64,000 bases of DNA from Gracilaria gracilis (lineage: Eukaryota; Rhodophyta; Florideophyceae; Gracilariales; Gracilariaceae). The notes beneath the pieces are model-generated. The model saw only the letters and a program-made list of their open reading frames with translations. It searched no databases and was not told where the DNA came from. The translations under genes and the position numbers were made by a program. The stretch spans positions 96,753-160,752 of the forward strand of contig JARGSG010000262.1 in assembly GCA_030374805.1 (NCBI GenBank). The letters are read 5' to 3'. Shown piece by piece: positions 43,189 through 54,800 of the stretch; positions within the stretch are counted from its first letter, which is position 1, and every line of letters starts with the position of its first letter.

Positions 43189-46100
43189 TTACATGTTTGC
43201 AGCAGCGATGTTGCTTTGCCGTTTCGTTCCCGTGGCGGACACCTCCTCCAGGTATTCCTTGACAAGAACTGGAACGTCGTCGCGGAGAGAATCCAAGGAC
43301 ACCCAATCCGTTTCACTTTCAGAGAATCCACGCCATTTCACTAACAACTCGGCAATCCCCTTCCTCAGTCTAATATCCTCAAAACGATCAATTACGAGTA
43401 GTTCCCTTTGCTGATAAGAAAGGTAGTTGCGTAGTTCTTCAGTGACCTCGAACTCTCTGTTGCGGAAAAACTTCAACCTTCTTCCGTGGACCTCCTGCTT
43501 CTGACCATCCAGCAGCGACTCAATGACAAAGATGTACTCCGATCTGCACTCTACGACACGAAATGGCCCCATCCACTTCAGAGAGGGCTTTCGCGTACGT
43601 TCGCGTTCCAAGACGCCACGGAGAACAAAGTCACCCTCCTGAAAGTTTGGAGCACGCACGTTAGTCTTCCTGTTGTGTGATTCAACAGCCTTTCTTCGTT
43701 TCTCCGTGCATCGTTCCGCTACCTCTTTGTGCATGGAACAGAGGGCCTTCTGTGTTTCTTCAATATTGCGGAGTTGTTTTCCACGGATGTTATCGAGAGA
43801 CAAAATTCTTGTCTTGCCTCCGACTTCCCTTGTGATCGCTGACAACGGGGTATCCTGCCTGTGGCCTGTGAATACTGTGAGTGGGCAGCGGTTACCCAGG
43901 CGGTCCAAGATAGAGCTGTTGAGAGCAGCCTGAACCACGGGCAAGATACTTGGCCAACAGTTCTGTGGGAGTTGAAATTCCGAGAGCAGAGCTCTACACG
44001 CTCTCAAAAGCTCGCGGCAAACCACTTCCACAGTTCCATTTGACCATGGACAATATGCCAGAGTGAAGTGGTGAGATGAATTCGTTTTCTCCTTAAGGTG
44101 CCGCACCACTTCGTTCTTGAAGTGCGAGCCCCTGTCAGAAATCCATTGAGTTACTACCCCAAAGGCAGCAAACCACCGAATTAACTCGTCAGCAACTACT
44201 TCTGCCGTAGTCTCCGTTGTGGGAACCAACCAAACATACCCGCTGTGGTCATCCTTAAGTACAAGGACGTACAGTAGGTCGTCCTGTCCAGGAGACATGT
44301 AGCAAAAATCGAAATGTAGCAGTTCGTTTGGCTTCTCGGCGTGCAAAGCATGTCCCAATGGGCGAGGAATAGTCTTGGCCGGCTCGGTGCAGAGGCAGTG
44401 AAGGCAGGTTTTCACGAATGACTTCAAATCGTCATCCATGTTCTTCCAGTAAAAGAATGCCTTCGTGGTTGCAAGAGTGACTTTCGAACTTCTGTGCCCG
44501 CCAGACCCAGTGTGCGCTGCGACAACAATGCGCAGCTTGAGAAGATCTGAGTCAGATGGGACCCACAGTACGTCTTTCTCGTTTCGGATTCCGTCTTCGG
44601 TCTTCGTGAACCCCTTTGGAGGCACCTCCTCTGTTGATAACTGTGCCTCTTTGACTTGGTGAATGTCAGGCCAGTCGAGCTTGCTGTCCATGCCGGGGTT
44701 GATTGGTGCTACCATAAGAGCCTTGCATCGTAACATCTTGGCGGCGACAACTGTCCTCGTGGGGTTGACAGCCCAACGGGTCAGCATGTCGGCCCATACG
44801 TTCTGCACGCCGGGCAAATGCTCTACCACGTATCTAAACCCACTGAGTTTGATAGCCCAGCGCATCAATTTGCTGGCCGTTTGTCTCGAGATACCAGGGT
44901 TCCTCCCGTACGGGTCGTACAAGTACACAAGGTTGGCATGATCTGTGAAGATGTTTACCTCACGTCCGGTAACCAAGTAATCAAGACGACACATTGATTC
45001 CACGATAGCAAAGCCTTCCTTTTCGGGTACTGACCAGTTGACAGCTGATCCTGTAAAAGAACCCGAAAGGAAACAAAGAGGCTCGTGTTGCTGCTCTTCG
45101 ATGGCTTTGTGTCGGTCCGACGCAGGCACTTGTGTAAGAATGGCTGACCAATGTGTATCAGACGCATCTGTAAATAGACACAGATGATGATCGTGCTTAG
45201 GATGCGCAAGCTTTACGGCGGCGGTCAGTTGATTTTTGATGTCAGCAAATGCTGAATCGAGCTCGGCGCCCCATGAGTCGGTGATGGAAAGGTTGCGCAG
45301 GGCGCGTTTGGTTCGCTTTCCAGCCTTTGCGTAACAGCTCTCAAGCAGTTGATGCAGAGGAGCGATGCGTTCAGAGTAAGCGGGAATTGAATTACGCATC
45401 CAATTCGTTGCACACACGAATTGCTGGAGCTCGCTCGCCATACTGGGCTTCCGCATTTCTGTGAGAGCTGCATAGTGTCGTGGGTGATACTGTACTCCTT
45501 CTGCTGAGATGATGCGCCCACAGAACTGAACTTGAGAAGCGAATAACGTGGTCTTCTCCGCATGAATCTTCAAGCCGATTTCTTCACAGACAAGAAAAAA
45601 GGTTTCAAGATTGGCAAGTAGATCTTCTTCGCTCTTGGCATACAACAGAAAATCGTCGATCCACTGTAAAAGGTTCGACACTCGTCCCTCAAACTTGTTC
45701 GAGAGTACGGCTTGAAAGTGATTTCCTGAGTCACTACCGCCTTGCAAGAGGCGTTTGGAGGAGTAGACTCCGATTGGAGTTTGAATGGACATCATTTCCT
45801 GGGACTCTGCAGAAAGTGGTACCTGCCAATAACCGTGGGCTAGGTCAATTTTGGCAAAGCATGTGCTTCCCGAAAGATCCTGGAAATGCGATTCCAGATG
45901 TGGCATAGCGGACTGGATAGGTACAGTGCGTGCATTTGGGCCACGGAGGTCTACAGTGAATCTCAGCTTTGTCGAACCAGGTTTCGGTACTGCGAGGGCT
46001 GGCGATGCCCACCTGGCTGACGGATTCTTGTAGATGGCTCCCATAGCCTCCAGTTCGCGTATCGTTCGGATGATGAACTCTCTCTGTTGTGGTGCGTAAC

Positions 46101-47793
46101 GTCTCTGCGACGATCTGTACGGCTTTGCATTTTCAACAGGAGTTATGGTCAGAGGTGGGACGTCAACAGCAGGTTCTGCACCCAATTTGATGCGAAACAC
46201 GTCTCGATATCGGTCGAGAATTGCGGCCACCTTCTGCATTCCATCGTTTGATATTCCGTTTCGTCTTGCCTCAGTTAGAATCTTCTCGAATGCTTCATCG
46301 ATAGATTCTTTGGTATCCTTCCCTATGCCCGCTGCGAGGCACTCGGGCAATTCGATGGGGTCGTCATCTGCACTCATATAAGACATCCCCTGATACCTGG
46401 CCGTAGCGAGCTTGGCTCTCTTCGTATCCAACTGGTTCACGTGCTTGTCGTGGATTTCGTTTCTCACACGAATGAGATGTTCATGGAGGTTGAAACCAAT
46501 TGAATTCAAGAACGGACGACCGAGTAGAATTTCTTCGAGCGGATTCTCAACTACATAGAATTCGACCCCACGAACCCGAACAGGAATATTGGATCCAGGG
46601 AGGAAAATTGTAACGGTGAGTGTTACTGAACGGGACGAATGCGTGTCAGGGTCTTCGTCTGATTTGAAAACGCCTGTGAGATACACTGGGTTCTCGAAGT
46701 TCTTGACCGGAAGATTGGGAACAGAAGATATCAGTCTACTGTAGAGGTTATGATCAATCGCGCTGAAATCCGACCCGGAGTCACCAAGCGATAGATCGAA
46801 CACAGTGTCTTCCAGAGCAACACGGAATCTACTTGCATCGCTGTCAGGCAGAGCCGTCGTTGGAGTGCCCGAACCTCTCATAATCTTCGCCTTTTTTACA
46901 TCCTTCTTCGTGTAGTGCTTCTCGAAAATTTCCCTCTTCCGTTCAGTTGACGTGATGGGACAATCTTTGAGACGGTGAATCCCGTCACATTCTTCGTTCA
47001 GGCAAGGCTCAGACCATTCTGAGTCTTTTCGTTTTCCCAAACGAAAATTGGAATTCCGAAGTTGCGATGCTTCCTTCCTGTTGGCATTTTCGACTTTTGA
47101 TGTCGAAGCCTGCTTTCGGGGGCGGTCATGTAGCTGCTTGGACTTCTGAGGGTTGACACGAGACAGGGCGGTCTCCGTGAGAGAGAGCTCCAATGCTATG
47201 TTGGCCACCTCATCCTTGAACAACTTTATATCAGAAAGCTGACTTTTCGTCCATCCTCTGCGTAGCATCTTGATCCTCTCCTGCAAGACATTTGGCTGAA
47301 ATTTGCTCACAAGGCGATCGAGAAATTTTTTCGCCATATCACTGTCCTTCAACACCTCCGAGGCGTTGTTCTGATCAAGAGCAGTGATGACGTCAATGAC
47401 AAAGTTTGCTACACCTCCGGAGGGGTCCTCCCTGTTGGGCTTGAACGTGACGTGCCGCAGAGTGGCGTCAATTCGTTCCGATAGATCCTTCGGTGTAGAC
47501 GTCGAAGCCTTCTCGAACCAAACCTTTACCATGTCTGAGGTTGCTTCCTCTACTGTAGAAGCATCTCCAATTTCTCCAATGAGACAAAGAGCGTGCAGCG
47601 TAGCAGAATCCATGCAATCCTTGATAGAGGCCAGTGAAAGCTTCAAGTTGTCATCACGGTCTTTGTTCACATCATCAACCTTAGCCTTGTAGGCAGCGTA
47701 GGATGTCTCAAATTTGATCAATGACGGCTGATCTACTGCCTTCAATAGCGGTGGCTGAATTACGGACACAACTCCGTAGTTTGACGTCGCCAT
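43189..47793 (-). CDS. Gypsy A3 gag-pro-pol polyprotein, intact (1,534 aa)
   Basis: ATG at 47,793. Order, by residue: gag 1-260; zinc knuckle CLNEECDGIHRLKDC near 263; DSG protease near 337; RT with WIDDFLLY near 708; RNase H FTDASDTHW near 872; integrase HHCC near 1090-1134; core D (HFDF) 1158, D (SDRGS) 1219, E (GTVEVV) 1254; chromodomain (RFEDIRLRKG..ELLVKWRGF..ETDWVSL) about 1466-1512. Every catalytic residue I can locate is intact, unlike A1, which has a frameshift and TDAPD. A single ORF without a gag stop implies Gag/Pol ratio control after translation. Confidence 0.95.
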   Translation of the reverse strand: MATSNYGVVSVIQPPLLKAVDQPSLIKFETSYAAYKAKVDDVNKDRDDNLKLSLASIKDCMDSATLHALCLIGEIGDASTVEEATSDMVKVWFEKASTSTPKDLSERIDATLRHVTFKPNREDPSGGVANFVIDVITALDQNNASEVLKDSDMAKKFLDRLVSKFQPNVLQERIKMLRRGWTKSQLSDIKLFKDEVANIALELSLTETALSRVNPQKSKQLHDRPRKQASTSKVENANRKEASQLRNSNFRLGKRKDSEWSEPCLNEECDGIHRLKDCPITSTERKREIFEKHYTKKDVKKAKIMRGSGTPTTALPDSDASRFRVALEDTVFDLSLGDSGSDFSAIDHNLYSRLISSVPNLPVKNFENPVYLTGVFKSDEDPDTHSSRSVTLTVTIFLPGSNIPVRVRGVEFYVVENPLEEILLGRPFLNSIGFNLHEHLIRVRNEIHDKHVNQLDTKRAKLATARYQGMSYMSADDDPIELPECLAAGIGKDTKESIDEAFEKILTEARRNGISNDGMQKVAAILDRYRDVFRIKLGAEPAVDVPPLTITPVENAKPYRSSQRRYAPQQREFIIRTIRELEAMGAIYKNPSARWASPALAVPKPGSTKLRFTVDLRGPNARTVPIQSAMPHLESHFQDLSGSTCFAKIDLAHGYWQVPLSAESQEMMSIQTPIGVYSSKRLLQGGSDSGNHFQAVLSNKFEGRVSNLLQWIDDFLLYAKSEEDLLANLETFFLVCEEIGLKIHAEKTTLFASQVQFCGRIISAEGVQYHPRHYAALTEMRKPSMASELQQFVCATNWMRNSIPAYSERIAPLHQLLESCYAKAGKRTKRALRNLSITDSWGAELDSAFADIKNQLTAAVKLAHPKHDHHLCLFTDASDTHWSAILTQVPASDRHKAIEEQQHEPLCFLSGSFTGSAVNWSVPEKEGFAIVESMCRLDYLVTGREVNIFTDHANLVYLYDPYGRNPGISRQTASKLMRWAIKLSGFRYVVEHLPGVQNVWADMLTRWAVNPTRTVVAAKMLRCKALMVAPINPGMDSKLDWPDIHQVKEAQLSTEEVPPKGFTKTEDGIRNEKDVLWVPSDSDLLKLRIVVAAHTGSGGHRSSKVTLATTKAFFYWKNMDDDLKSFVKTCLHCLCTEPAKTIPRPLGHALHAEKPNELLHFDFCYMSPGQDDLLYVLVLKDDHSGYVWLVPTTETTAEVVADELIRWFAAFGVVTQWISDRGSHFKNEVVRHLKEKTNSSHHFTLAYCPWSNGTVEVVCRELLRACRALLSEFQLPQNCWPSILPVVQAALNSSILDRLGNRCPLTVFTGHRQDTPLSAITREVGGKTRILSLDNIRGKQLRNIEETQKALCSMHKEVAERCTEKRRKAVESHNRKTNVRAPNFQEGDFVLRGVLERERTRKPSLKWMGPFRVVECRSEYIFVIESLLDGQKQEVHGRRLKFFRNREFEVTEELRNYLSYQQRELLVIDRFEDIRLRKGIAELLVKWRGFSESETDWVSLDSLRDDVPVLVKEYLEEVSATGTKRQSNIAAANM

Positions 47794-47853
47794 GGTTCAC
47801 AGCATTCACCAATATCAACTTCAGCACCCTTACTCTTTCGAAACAAAGCGCTT

Positions 47854-48311
47854 TGTTGTTGGATGTTGGCTGATAAAGGGAATTCTGGATCAGGCGCCAA
47901 CTACGGTAGAGGGGTTGGAAAGAAGGAGAAAGATTGAGGCAGCTAGACAGAGCGGGCACACCCACACGAAGTTGCTCTTCTGTGTGAGTCACCGTCCAGG
48001 AGGAAGGACGGCCTTTTATGCGTACCCCAGCCAAGCCAGTTGACTGCTGACTTGACAGACGTGATTGCACTTGTACATCACGCTAGCAGCCAAAGGTTCC
48101 GCAGGAACCAGATGGTAGGCGTCTAGAAAACTATCTGACGTAACTCTGACTACGCAATTTCCCGTACTGTCCGTTTGTTGACGTACTGCACGTTTATCTC
48201 GATTTGCGCGCATATGCGTACGCGGCTTAGTCCTGACGTCAGCCAAGACATGTATGATGCATTGATGTATGTCCAACGCAGAGCGGCAACGGTGATGCAG
48301 AGTAGACAACA
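47854..48311 (-). repeat. 5' LTR of copy A3
   Basis: 458 bp; the promoter-side LTR for the intact minus-strand polyprotein. Confidence 0.94.
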
Positions 48312-48316
48312 AGTAG

Positions 48317-48345
48317 CTCTACTGTTCTGGAGATCTACCAGAAGT
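48317..48345 (+). repeat. dispersed hairpin repeat, copy 1 right part
   Basis: CTCTACTGTTCTGGAGATCT completes the hairpin begun at 42,609-42,695; compare 57,604-57,630. Confidence 0.55.
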
Positions 48346-51300
48346 GCTGGTACATTAGACTCCTGGAGCTCGCGAAAATTTAGTGTCTTTTGAACAATAC
48401 CAGGGATTCAAAACGTTAGAAAAGTATTTTAACATCTAATGTTCAAGCACTTCACGATCCTGCAGCAAGTTGTAAACTAAAAGTAGAAAAGCACTGTCGT
48501 TTATTACGCTCAACGGCAGCAGTGAAAATGTTTATGACAAAAGAAGCAACGGTTTTGTAGCAGTTTTGCAATATCTCTACCGTAGAGATATGTTCTTTCG
48601 CAATGGGGATGGCACACATGAGGTGCGTTCTTTGTAATTTGAGAACGACTGTTTGTCGTCGTTTGTCCCCACTGCACACTAGAACAAGACTAAATGTAGT
48701 CTTAATGGGTACGGGTGGGAGGGAAATCGAAGAAACCACTAAGAAGGTCGGTAAGGGAAGCGGCGGAGGGGAACGGACCAAGAGCGGCGGCGGTGAAAGG
48801 CTGAAGAGTGGCGAGCCCGAGGAGTTGTGAGCGCGCCTTCAAGCAATCGCAGCTTTGTACCGCACAGATCTCGAAGATCAGCCACATACAGTTCATAGGT
48901 GGCAGTAAACATCCCGACACGATACACGTGGTATGAATTGCAGGCGCAAATGCGGTCGTCTTGCTCCCGTTCCTCGCTCCAACGATTTGTAAATTTTAGA
49001 TTTTAACTGTAATCTGTAAGCACTGTAACCTCAGGTTACAGTGTAGGTTCAAAATAATTCAATAAATTCAATATAGCACTTTTCCCTTGTCTTTCTTTTA
49101 GCACAAGCTTTCGGGCGTATACGTTTAGTGATGTGATGCAATTTCTTGAATTTGTCAATGCTTTACAATGGCTACATTTTCAGGGATAGTACACCACCCT
49201 AAAGCACCGAATGCTATGGGAACGTGAAGAAGAAATGCGGTTAGTAAAACTCAAGAATGATGCGATTAGAGCCTAATTTTCTGTTTTTGTAAACCATTTA
49301 GTTTGCAATAAAACATTATTTTGGTACACTTTTAACACTCATCTGAAGTACAGCTTGCAGAAACAAAATTATTGGTGCCAAAGTCGACAACACCTAATCA
49401 TTTAAAATGAAACTGAGAACAATATTGTCAATTGTGGCAAAGCATCAAAAGTCCGTTGTAAAAATGGTCTTAATATATGACCAATGCATCCCCAATATAT
49501 TAGCCACAGCGCACATTAAGTGATTGTGAGCTGTATGTAGTGCAGCAAGATATCATTATTTTTGATTTTTGTTCTGCTTTTACTCCTGTTTTTGGTGCTT
49601 AGGGTGTGTCTAAAGTGATGCTCACCGTTATTAGGGCTTTTCAAAGAAAAATTTGCCAAGAAAACCTGCAAAGCTCTTAGACAATGTGCGTTTACTGATA
49701 CAAAACTAATTCTGCGTTATTTGCTTGCCCAAACGCCAACTATTTACATTTTTTTGAAGACAAACTGTGACAATTATCTGTTCCAAGTTCTGACAACTAC
49801 TTACCAAACCTATTAGTTGCAATACTTACTTAAAATAATAGGTATGTCAGTAGTGTATTTACTCTAAGGCTATAAATTTTGATTTGGGAGCATTTTTGCT
49901 CTTTATGGCAATTTTTTGGATGCCTTTTACGATATGTCTCGTAACGAGCTGCGTGCAAGTTCTCTTTGGCTTCAAATCTATTTTATTGGTAGGGTAGTGA
50001 TCTTAATCACGGTACGACTTTAGAGAGTAAGAAAAATGCACCATGTGACAACGCGCATATTTTTATGTCAAAATCTATAAAAAAAAGTTAAATTTTAAAC
50101 TACTGTCTTCTTCCTATATACATTATAAACAGTGAGATGAAACAACAGTGCCAAAATTATAGCACAAGACCATTTTAGCACATAACGGTAGTTTTTAATA
50201 GTTTTTGGAGAACTAAGTTCAGCAAGTCTTGCTGTGCTTTGGATAAAAGTAGCCGGTTTGCCCGATTGTTTCTTTAGAAGGAGCTTTGCGCTGACAACAC
50301 AAAAATCATTTTTGCTCCTCGCTTTTCTCGCGACCTTTTCATATTTTTTGTGAATTTGTCCTCGTAATTTGACCCATATACAAAACCAAACAGTACAAAA
50401 CCACAAATGAGACGTTTTGATTAGGATCAAAGATGAATACGGAACTGTCATTGACTTTTCATGTCTTTGTTCCATACGAGACAAGAGCTGCACATTACGC
50501 ACCCACGAAAGCCTTTAATAAACTCTTTCGTTCCTAGATAGGTGCTCCATTTGTAATTACATAAACTATAGCACGGATACAACTTTAGTTGCTAGTACAC
50601 AAATGCTAAACTCCCCAAAACAACTACAAAATACTCGTGCATTCGCCACAGAATTGCCAAAACTCACGGAAAATAGGCTTGAAGTTTTTTCAAGAAACTG
50701 AAAAAGCTTGTCAAGAAGATATCCGTTAATTTTCAGTAAACAAGTACGATGATTAGAATAAAGACACACTTATAGAACACCCAGTTTTTAATACTTTCTA
50801 CGAAGCTGTAGAACTTGGGGTTATAAACATGATGAAATTCACCTGAAATGAGCTCGAGGATCTTTTTAAGAGATCAGAGAGGTTTAGGTCTTCCGCTTGG
50901 AAGAAAAGTGGTAGAAATGAATCGCCCATCTTCTGTTTCAACATTTTATTTAACACTTTGAATGGTTGAAAAGTCGGAGGAACATGGGACTCCCTCGCGC
51001 GTTTATTTCGAATAAAGACAGGAACCTTTCACAGATCTCGGAATACTTCTGGCAGGTTTTCTGAAACAGACTTTATTGTACACTAAGTCATGGGAATTGG
51101 CAAATTCTTTAAAAATTTACATGTAACGGAAAAGAATAAGTTTTTTAAACCTTTCAGTATTGTCAGTGTGCAACTGATGTTTCATCCTTGCCCTTAAATT
51201 GACCACAGTGTTCAAAGGAAGGGGGCCAAAAATTCAAAGCACAAACTTTACGGACAAAATGTGGAAGTGTGAGCGTTATCGTGTAGATTGGATCTAACCA

Positions 51301-51890
51301 GAATCCGTAGCAGTAAAGGAAAACCTCGAATTTCATAAAGAGGCATAGACAAAAACTAAGAAGGAGAAGGTTTTGAACGTTAGTGATGGGCGGTCATCAT
51401 GGACAAGGGCTACGTTGGAATGAAGAGGAATATCGGATTTATTGTTTCAAAATAGAGACTTGAGACAATGAAGCTGATCTACACGCCGTTCTGCGGCGTG
51501 TGACGGACTGCCACCGGCGTATGCGCAAGCCGCTGCGCTACGTACGCGACTCGCAGTTCGGGGGAAAAGTGCGAGCGCAGGGCGCTACCGTAAGCACTTG
51601 GCGGCCGGGCAGGCGCCGGCGACGCAGGTTTTGCGACAAGTGACGGCGGGCGCGTTACAGTTCCTCAACTCGGCCTCAACTCGGATGCTTCGCACGGCGG
51701 ACAACGAGACTTGCGTGGTTGACTGAGCACAACGTGCAGAGTAAGTAGTCCAAAGTATCAAAGTATCTACCACCACAAAGTTACTCACTAACGGTGTAAA
51801 GTTCTGTAAAGTGTGGATGGGGAAACGGTGGCGCATACGGGGCAAACGATTAATTAACGCCAATTTCTCTGTAATTATTCCGCGCCCAAT
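48346..51890. other. AT-rich gene-free stretch
   Basis: No ORF with family features. A perfect 23-bp palindrome lies at 49,021-49,043. The last ~400 bases (51,480-51,740) become GC-rich. The frame at 50,502-50,095 (minus) has two hydrophobic runs but no support. Confidence 0.5.
49021..49043. repeat. perfect palindrome CACTGTAACCT-C-AGGTTACAGTG
   Basis: 11-bp arms around one base. It shares CACTGTAA with the inverted repeats near 28.5 kb, so it may be a collapsed MITE or its fused ends. Confidence 0.6.
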
Positions 51891-54800
51891 TTACTCCGTA
51901 ATTATTCTGCAGTGCCCAAATTCGGAGTCCGAGTACCACAGCTCACCGAAGCGATCCACGTAGCCGTCGCTCGTTCCGAGCCGCACGTCGCTGCCGTCTG
52001 CCTGCCGATGCGTCACTGCACGGCTCCAGCTCCAGCCCTGGGCGAGTCTGGAGGTGGAAAGGCGCTGCTGCTGCAGCGCGCGCAGCTTGGCGCCCCACGC
52101 CTCGTCGTCACTCGTCGCAACGCACGCACCGTCGCCCACGCGCCAAATCCTTCCCTTTCTTGTCTCCCACTCCCGCGACACAACGTACGACCCGTCCTCG
52201 TTCAGGCCCACCTCCCCGACCGCCGCGTCGTGCTGCAGCGGCCGCGCTACCTCCTCTCCGTTCGCCATATTCCACACGCGAACAGTTTTGTCCCTCGACC
52301 CGGACACTACCCACTTGCCGTCGTAGCTCCACGCCACGCAGTACACGTCGTCGTCGTGAGCCGACATTGTGTGTGTCAAACGCCGCTCGCTGTGCACCGT
52401 CCACACGCGCACCGTGTGGTCTGCTGAGCCGGACACCACCTGCGTCCCATCCGCGCTCCACGCCACACTGCGCACGACGTTCTCGTGACCAATCAGCGGC
52501 GCTCCCAGCGCTTGCCCGCTGTCCACATCCCACAGTCGCACGCTCTTGTCACTTCCGCCCGACGCCACACGTTTTCCATCGGCGCTCCAAGCTACGCAAC
52601 GCACAAAGTTTGTGTGCCCAACGAGCGGCTCCCCCACCGCTCGGCCGCTGTCAGCGTCCCACACGCGCACGCTCTTGTCCGCGCCGCCCGACGCAAACCG
52701 CCGCTCGTCCGCGCTCCACGCAACACAAAGCACCGTAGCGGTGTGCCCAACAAACGCCTCTCCCACCGCCGCTCCGCTTCGCAGATCCCACATGCGAACC
52801 GTGCAGTCTGCCGAACCGCTCAACGCACGCGTCTCGTTTCGGTTCGGCGCAACGCAATGCACCGGTGCTGTGTGTCCGCACTGCGCCTGTGCAACGCTCT
52901 CTCCGCTCTCATCCGGAGCCCACACTCGCGCGCTCCTGTCCCATGATCCGGACACAATTTGTCTTCCGTTTCCGTTCCACCTCACACAACGCACAGTATT
53001 CGTGTGACCAACGAGCGGCTGTCCAACAATCTGTCCGCTGCTCACGTCCCAAACGCGCACGGAGCTGTCCCTCGAGCCGGACACAACACGTGTGCCGTCC
53101 GCGCTCCATGAAGCGCAAAGCACCCAGCCGCCGTGGCCAACCAGCGCCGCTCCCACTTGCTGTCCGCCTTCCACATCCCACACGCGCACGCTTCTGTCAT
53201 TCGAGCCGGATACAATTCGCTTTCCGTCCACACTCCACGCCACACAATTCACATCGTCAGTGTGTCCAACCAGCGCCTGCCCCACAACTTCTCTGCTCTC
53301 CACATTCCACACACGAATCGTGCCGTCCCTCGAGCCAGACGCAACACGCCTCCCGTCGCTGCTCCACGCAACGCAGTCAATGCCACCCGTGTGACCAACA
53401 AGTGCGTGTCCCACAGATGATCCGCTGCTGGCTTCCCATACACGAACAGTTTCGTCATGGGAACCCGACGCTATCAAACCGCCGTCGTCACTGACAGCAA
53501 CGCACAGTACCTTATCATCATGACAGCTACGACTCTGCGTTGTCTGCCCCGTTTCCGTATTCCATATCCATATCGCCCCATGCGGAAGTCCGATTACCAC
53601 TATCTTCAAATTCGATGATAACTCAACACAGTTCTGCAACACATACTTATTCATGTCCTTCCTAATTTCTTCGCACTTCTGTCGTTGTGTTTCAGAGAAA
53701 CCGCTTGAAAAGTTGTACTGTGTAACTCCGACTGTTGTTCCGCTGACCCAGCAACACGAAAGCCTCTCTTCATCCATTTGAACTGAATAAACAACGCCAA
53801 AGACTTTAACAATGTCCAACGAAGTCGTACTTGCCCTTTGCAAAAATCCCACCGAAGCCTTTGCCCATGGCTTCGGTGCACGTGCTTCCATCTCTGCAAC
53901 AAACTGCTTCGTTGTCTCGCACACTGTCGAGAAGCTCAACAGTCTTCCATGGATCTGAAACCAAGCCTCTCTCACGGTGTTGTTCTCCAACACAAAAGTG
54001 CAACCCATGCGAGCCGCTCTCCGAACCATCTCCATGTGCCGCACCAATTCATCATTCCCACCTTCATGAACTTCTGCAACCTTCTTTCCCACACTCAAAT
54101 CGCGTTCCACTGCCGAAATTCCGTTGTATACCAGACGATCCACTATCCATTCCGGCTGCAATAACAGCCACAAAAAGCTGCTTCTCGTATCCCGCACCCC
54201 GGAGTGCCCGACACACGTTGTCGCGGATATAATCATCATTTCGCATATTCCACCATTTCCACTTTCCGCTCTCGATTTCCGCCCTTAGCTCAACTTCTTC
54301 CACAGCCTGCTCGCTGCTCTCATCAATGGTTCCGCTCACGTTGTAGCAACACATTTTGTGATACCAACGCTTCAAACAACTCTTCTCTCTCGAAAGCGAC
54401 TCAACACCTCCTTCTTCCGATGGTGCCTTCACTTCCGCTTTTTGTGCTTCCTCACCCACACACTTTTCGTGCCCGATGTAGTTATCAACGAGTGATCGCC
54501 AGCATGTCTTCACCTCGTACCTTTCCGAGGCTTTTCGAAGTGCAATATCGAGGATGACATCATGCAACTGAACCCATACGTCTGAGTTGAGCCTAAACCT
54601 ACGCACAAGATTCACCTCATCGAACGCCTTCGCAACTTCATCAGTTCTCTCTACATTGCAAAATCCCCACAAGTTTCGCAACATGTGAATCGGCACCCTC
54701 TGCTGCTTCTCAACAACACACAAAGCACGAAACATCTTGTCGAAAGAAATGTCATCGCGATCAGACTGCAAAAAGTCCAACGACGAATCTACAATAATCC

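Larger units (their letters stand above)
42696..48311 (-). mobile_element. Gypsy chromovirus, copy A3 (intact)
   Basis: 5,616 bp on the minus strand. LTRs of 458 bp lie at 42,696-43,153 and 47,854-48,311. The target-site duplication is AGTAG (42,691-42,695 and 48,312-48,316). It is nearly identical to A1 but keeps one continuous polyprotein ORF. The polypurine tract is at 43,154-43,164. It inserted into a small dispersed hairpin repeat. LTRs look identical, so insertion is recent. It could supply proteins in trans to A1. Confidence 0.96.

Noticed and set aside
31024..48311. Possible envelope gene in the Gypsy copies
   Set aside because: No ORF lies between the polyprotein stop and the 3' LTR; only about 35-40 bases separate them.
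50095..50502. 135-codon minus-strand frame with hydrophobic runs
   Set aside because: AT-rich background makes such frames likely; no promoter, poly-A signal or family feature.
51480..51740. GC-rich Arg/Ala-coding stretch
   Set aside because: Frames are short on both strands and no domain is visible; it reads as compositional noise.
52100..53500. Several long plus-strand frames (up to 209 codons), rich in Arg, Ser and Pro
   Set aside because: They are shadows of the WD40 repeat array; their periodicity copies the 129-bp repeat and they lack protein-like composition.
52240..53580. Regularly spaced repeats that could suggest a satellite or CRISPR-like array
   Set aside because: The 129-bp period is exactly the 43-residue WD repeat in frame, with diverged third positions.
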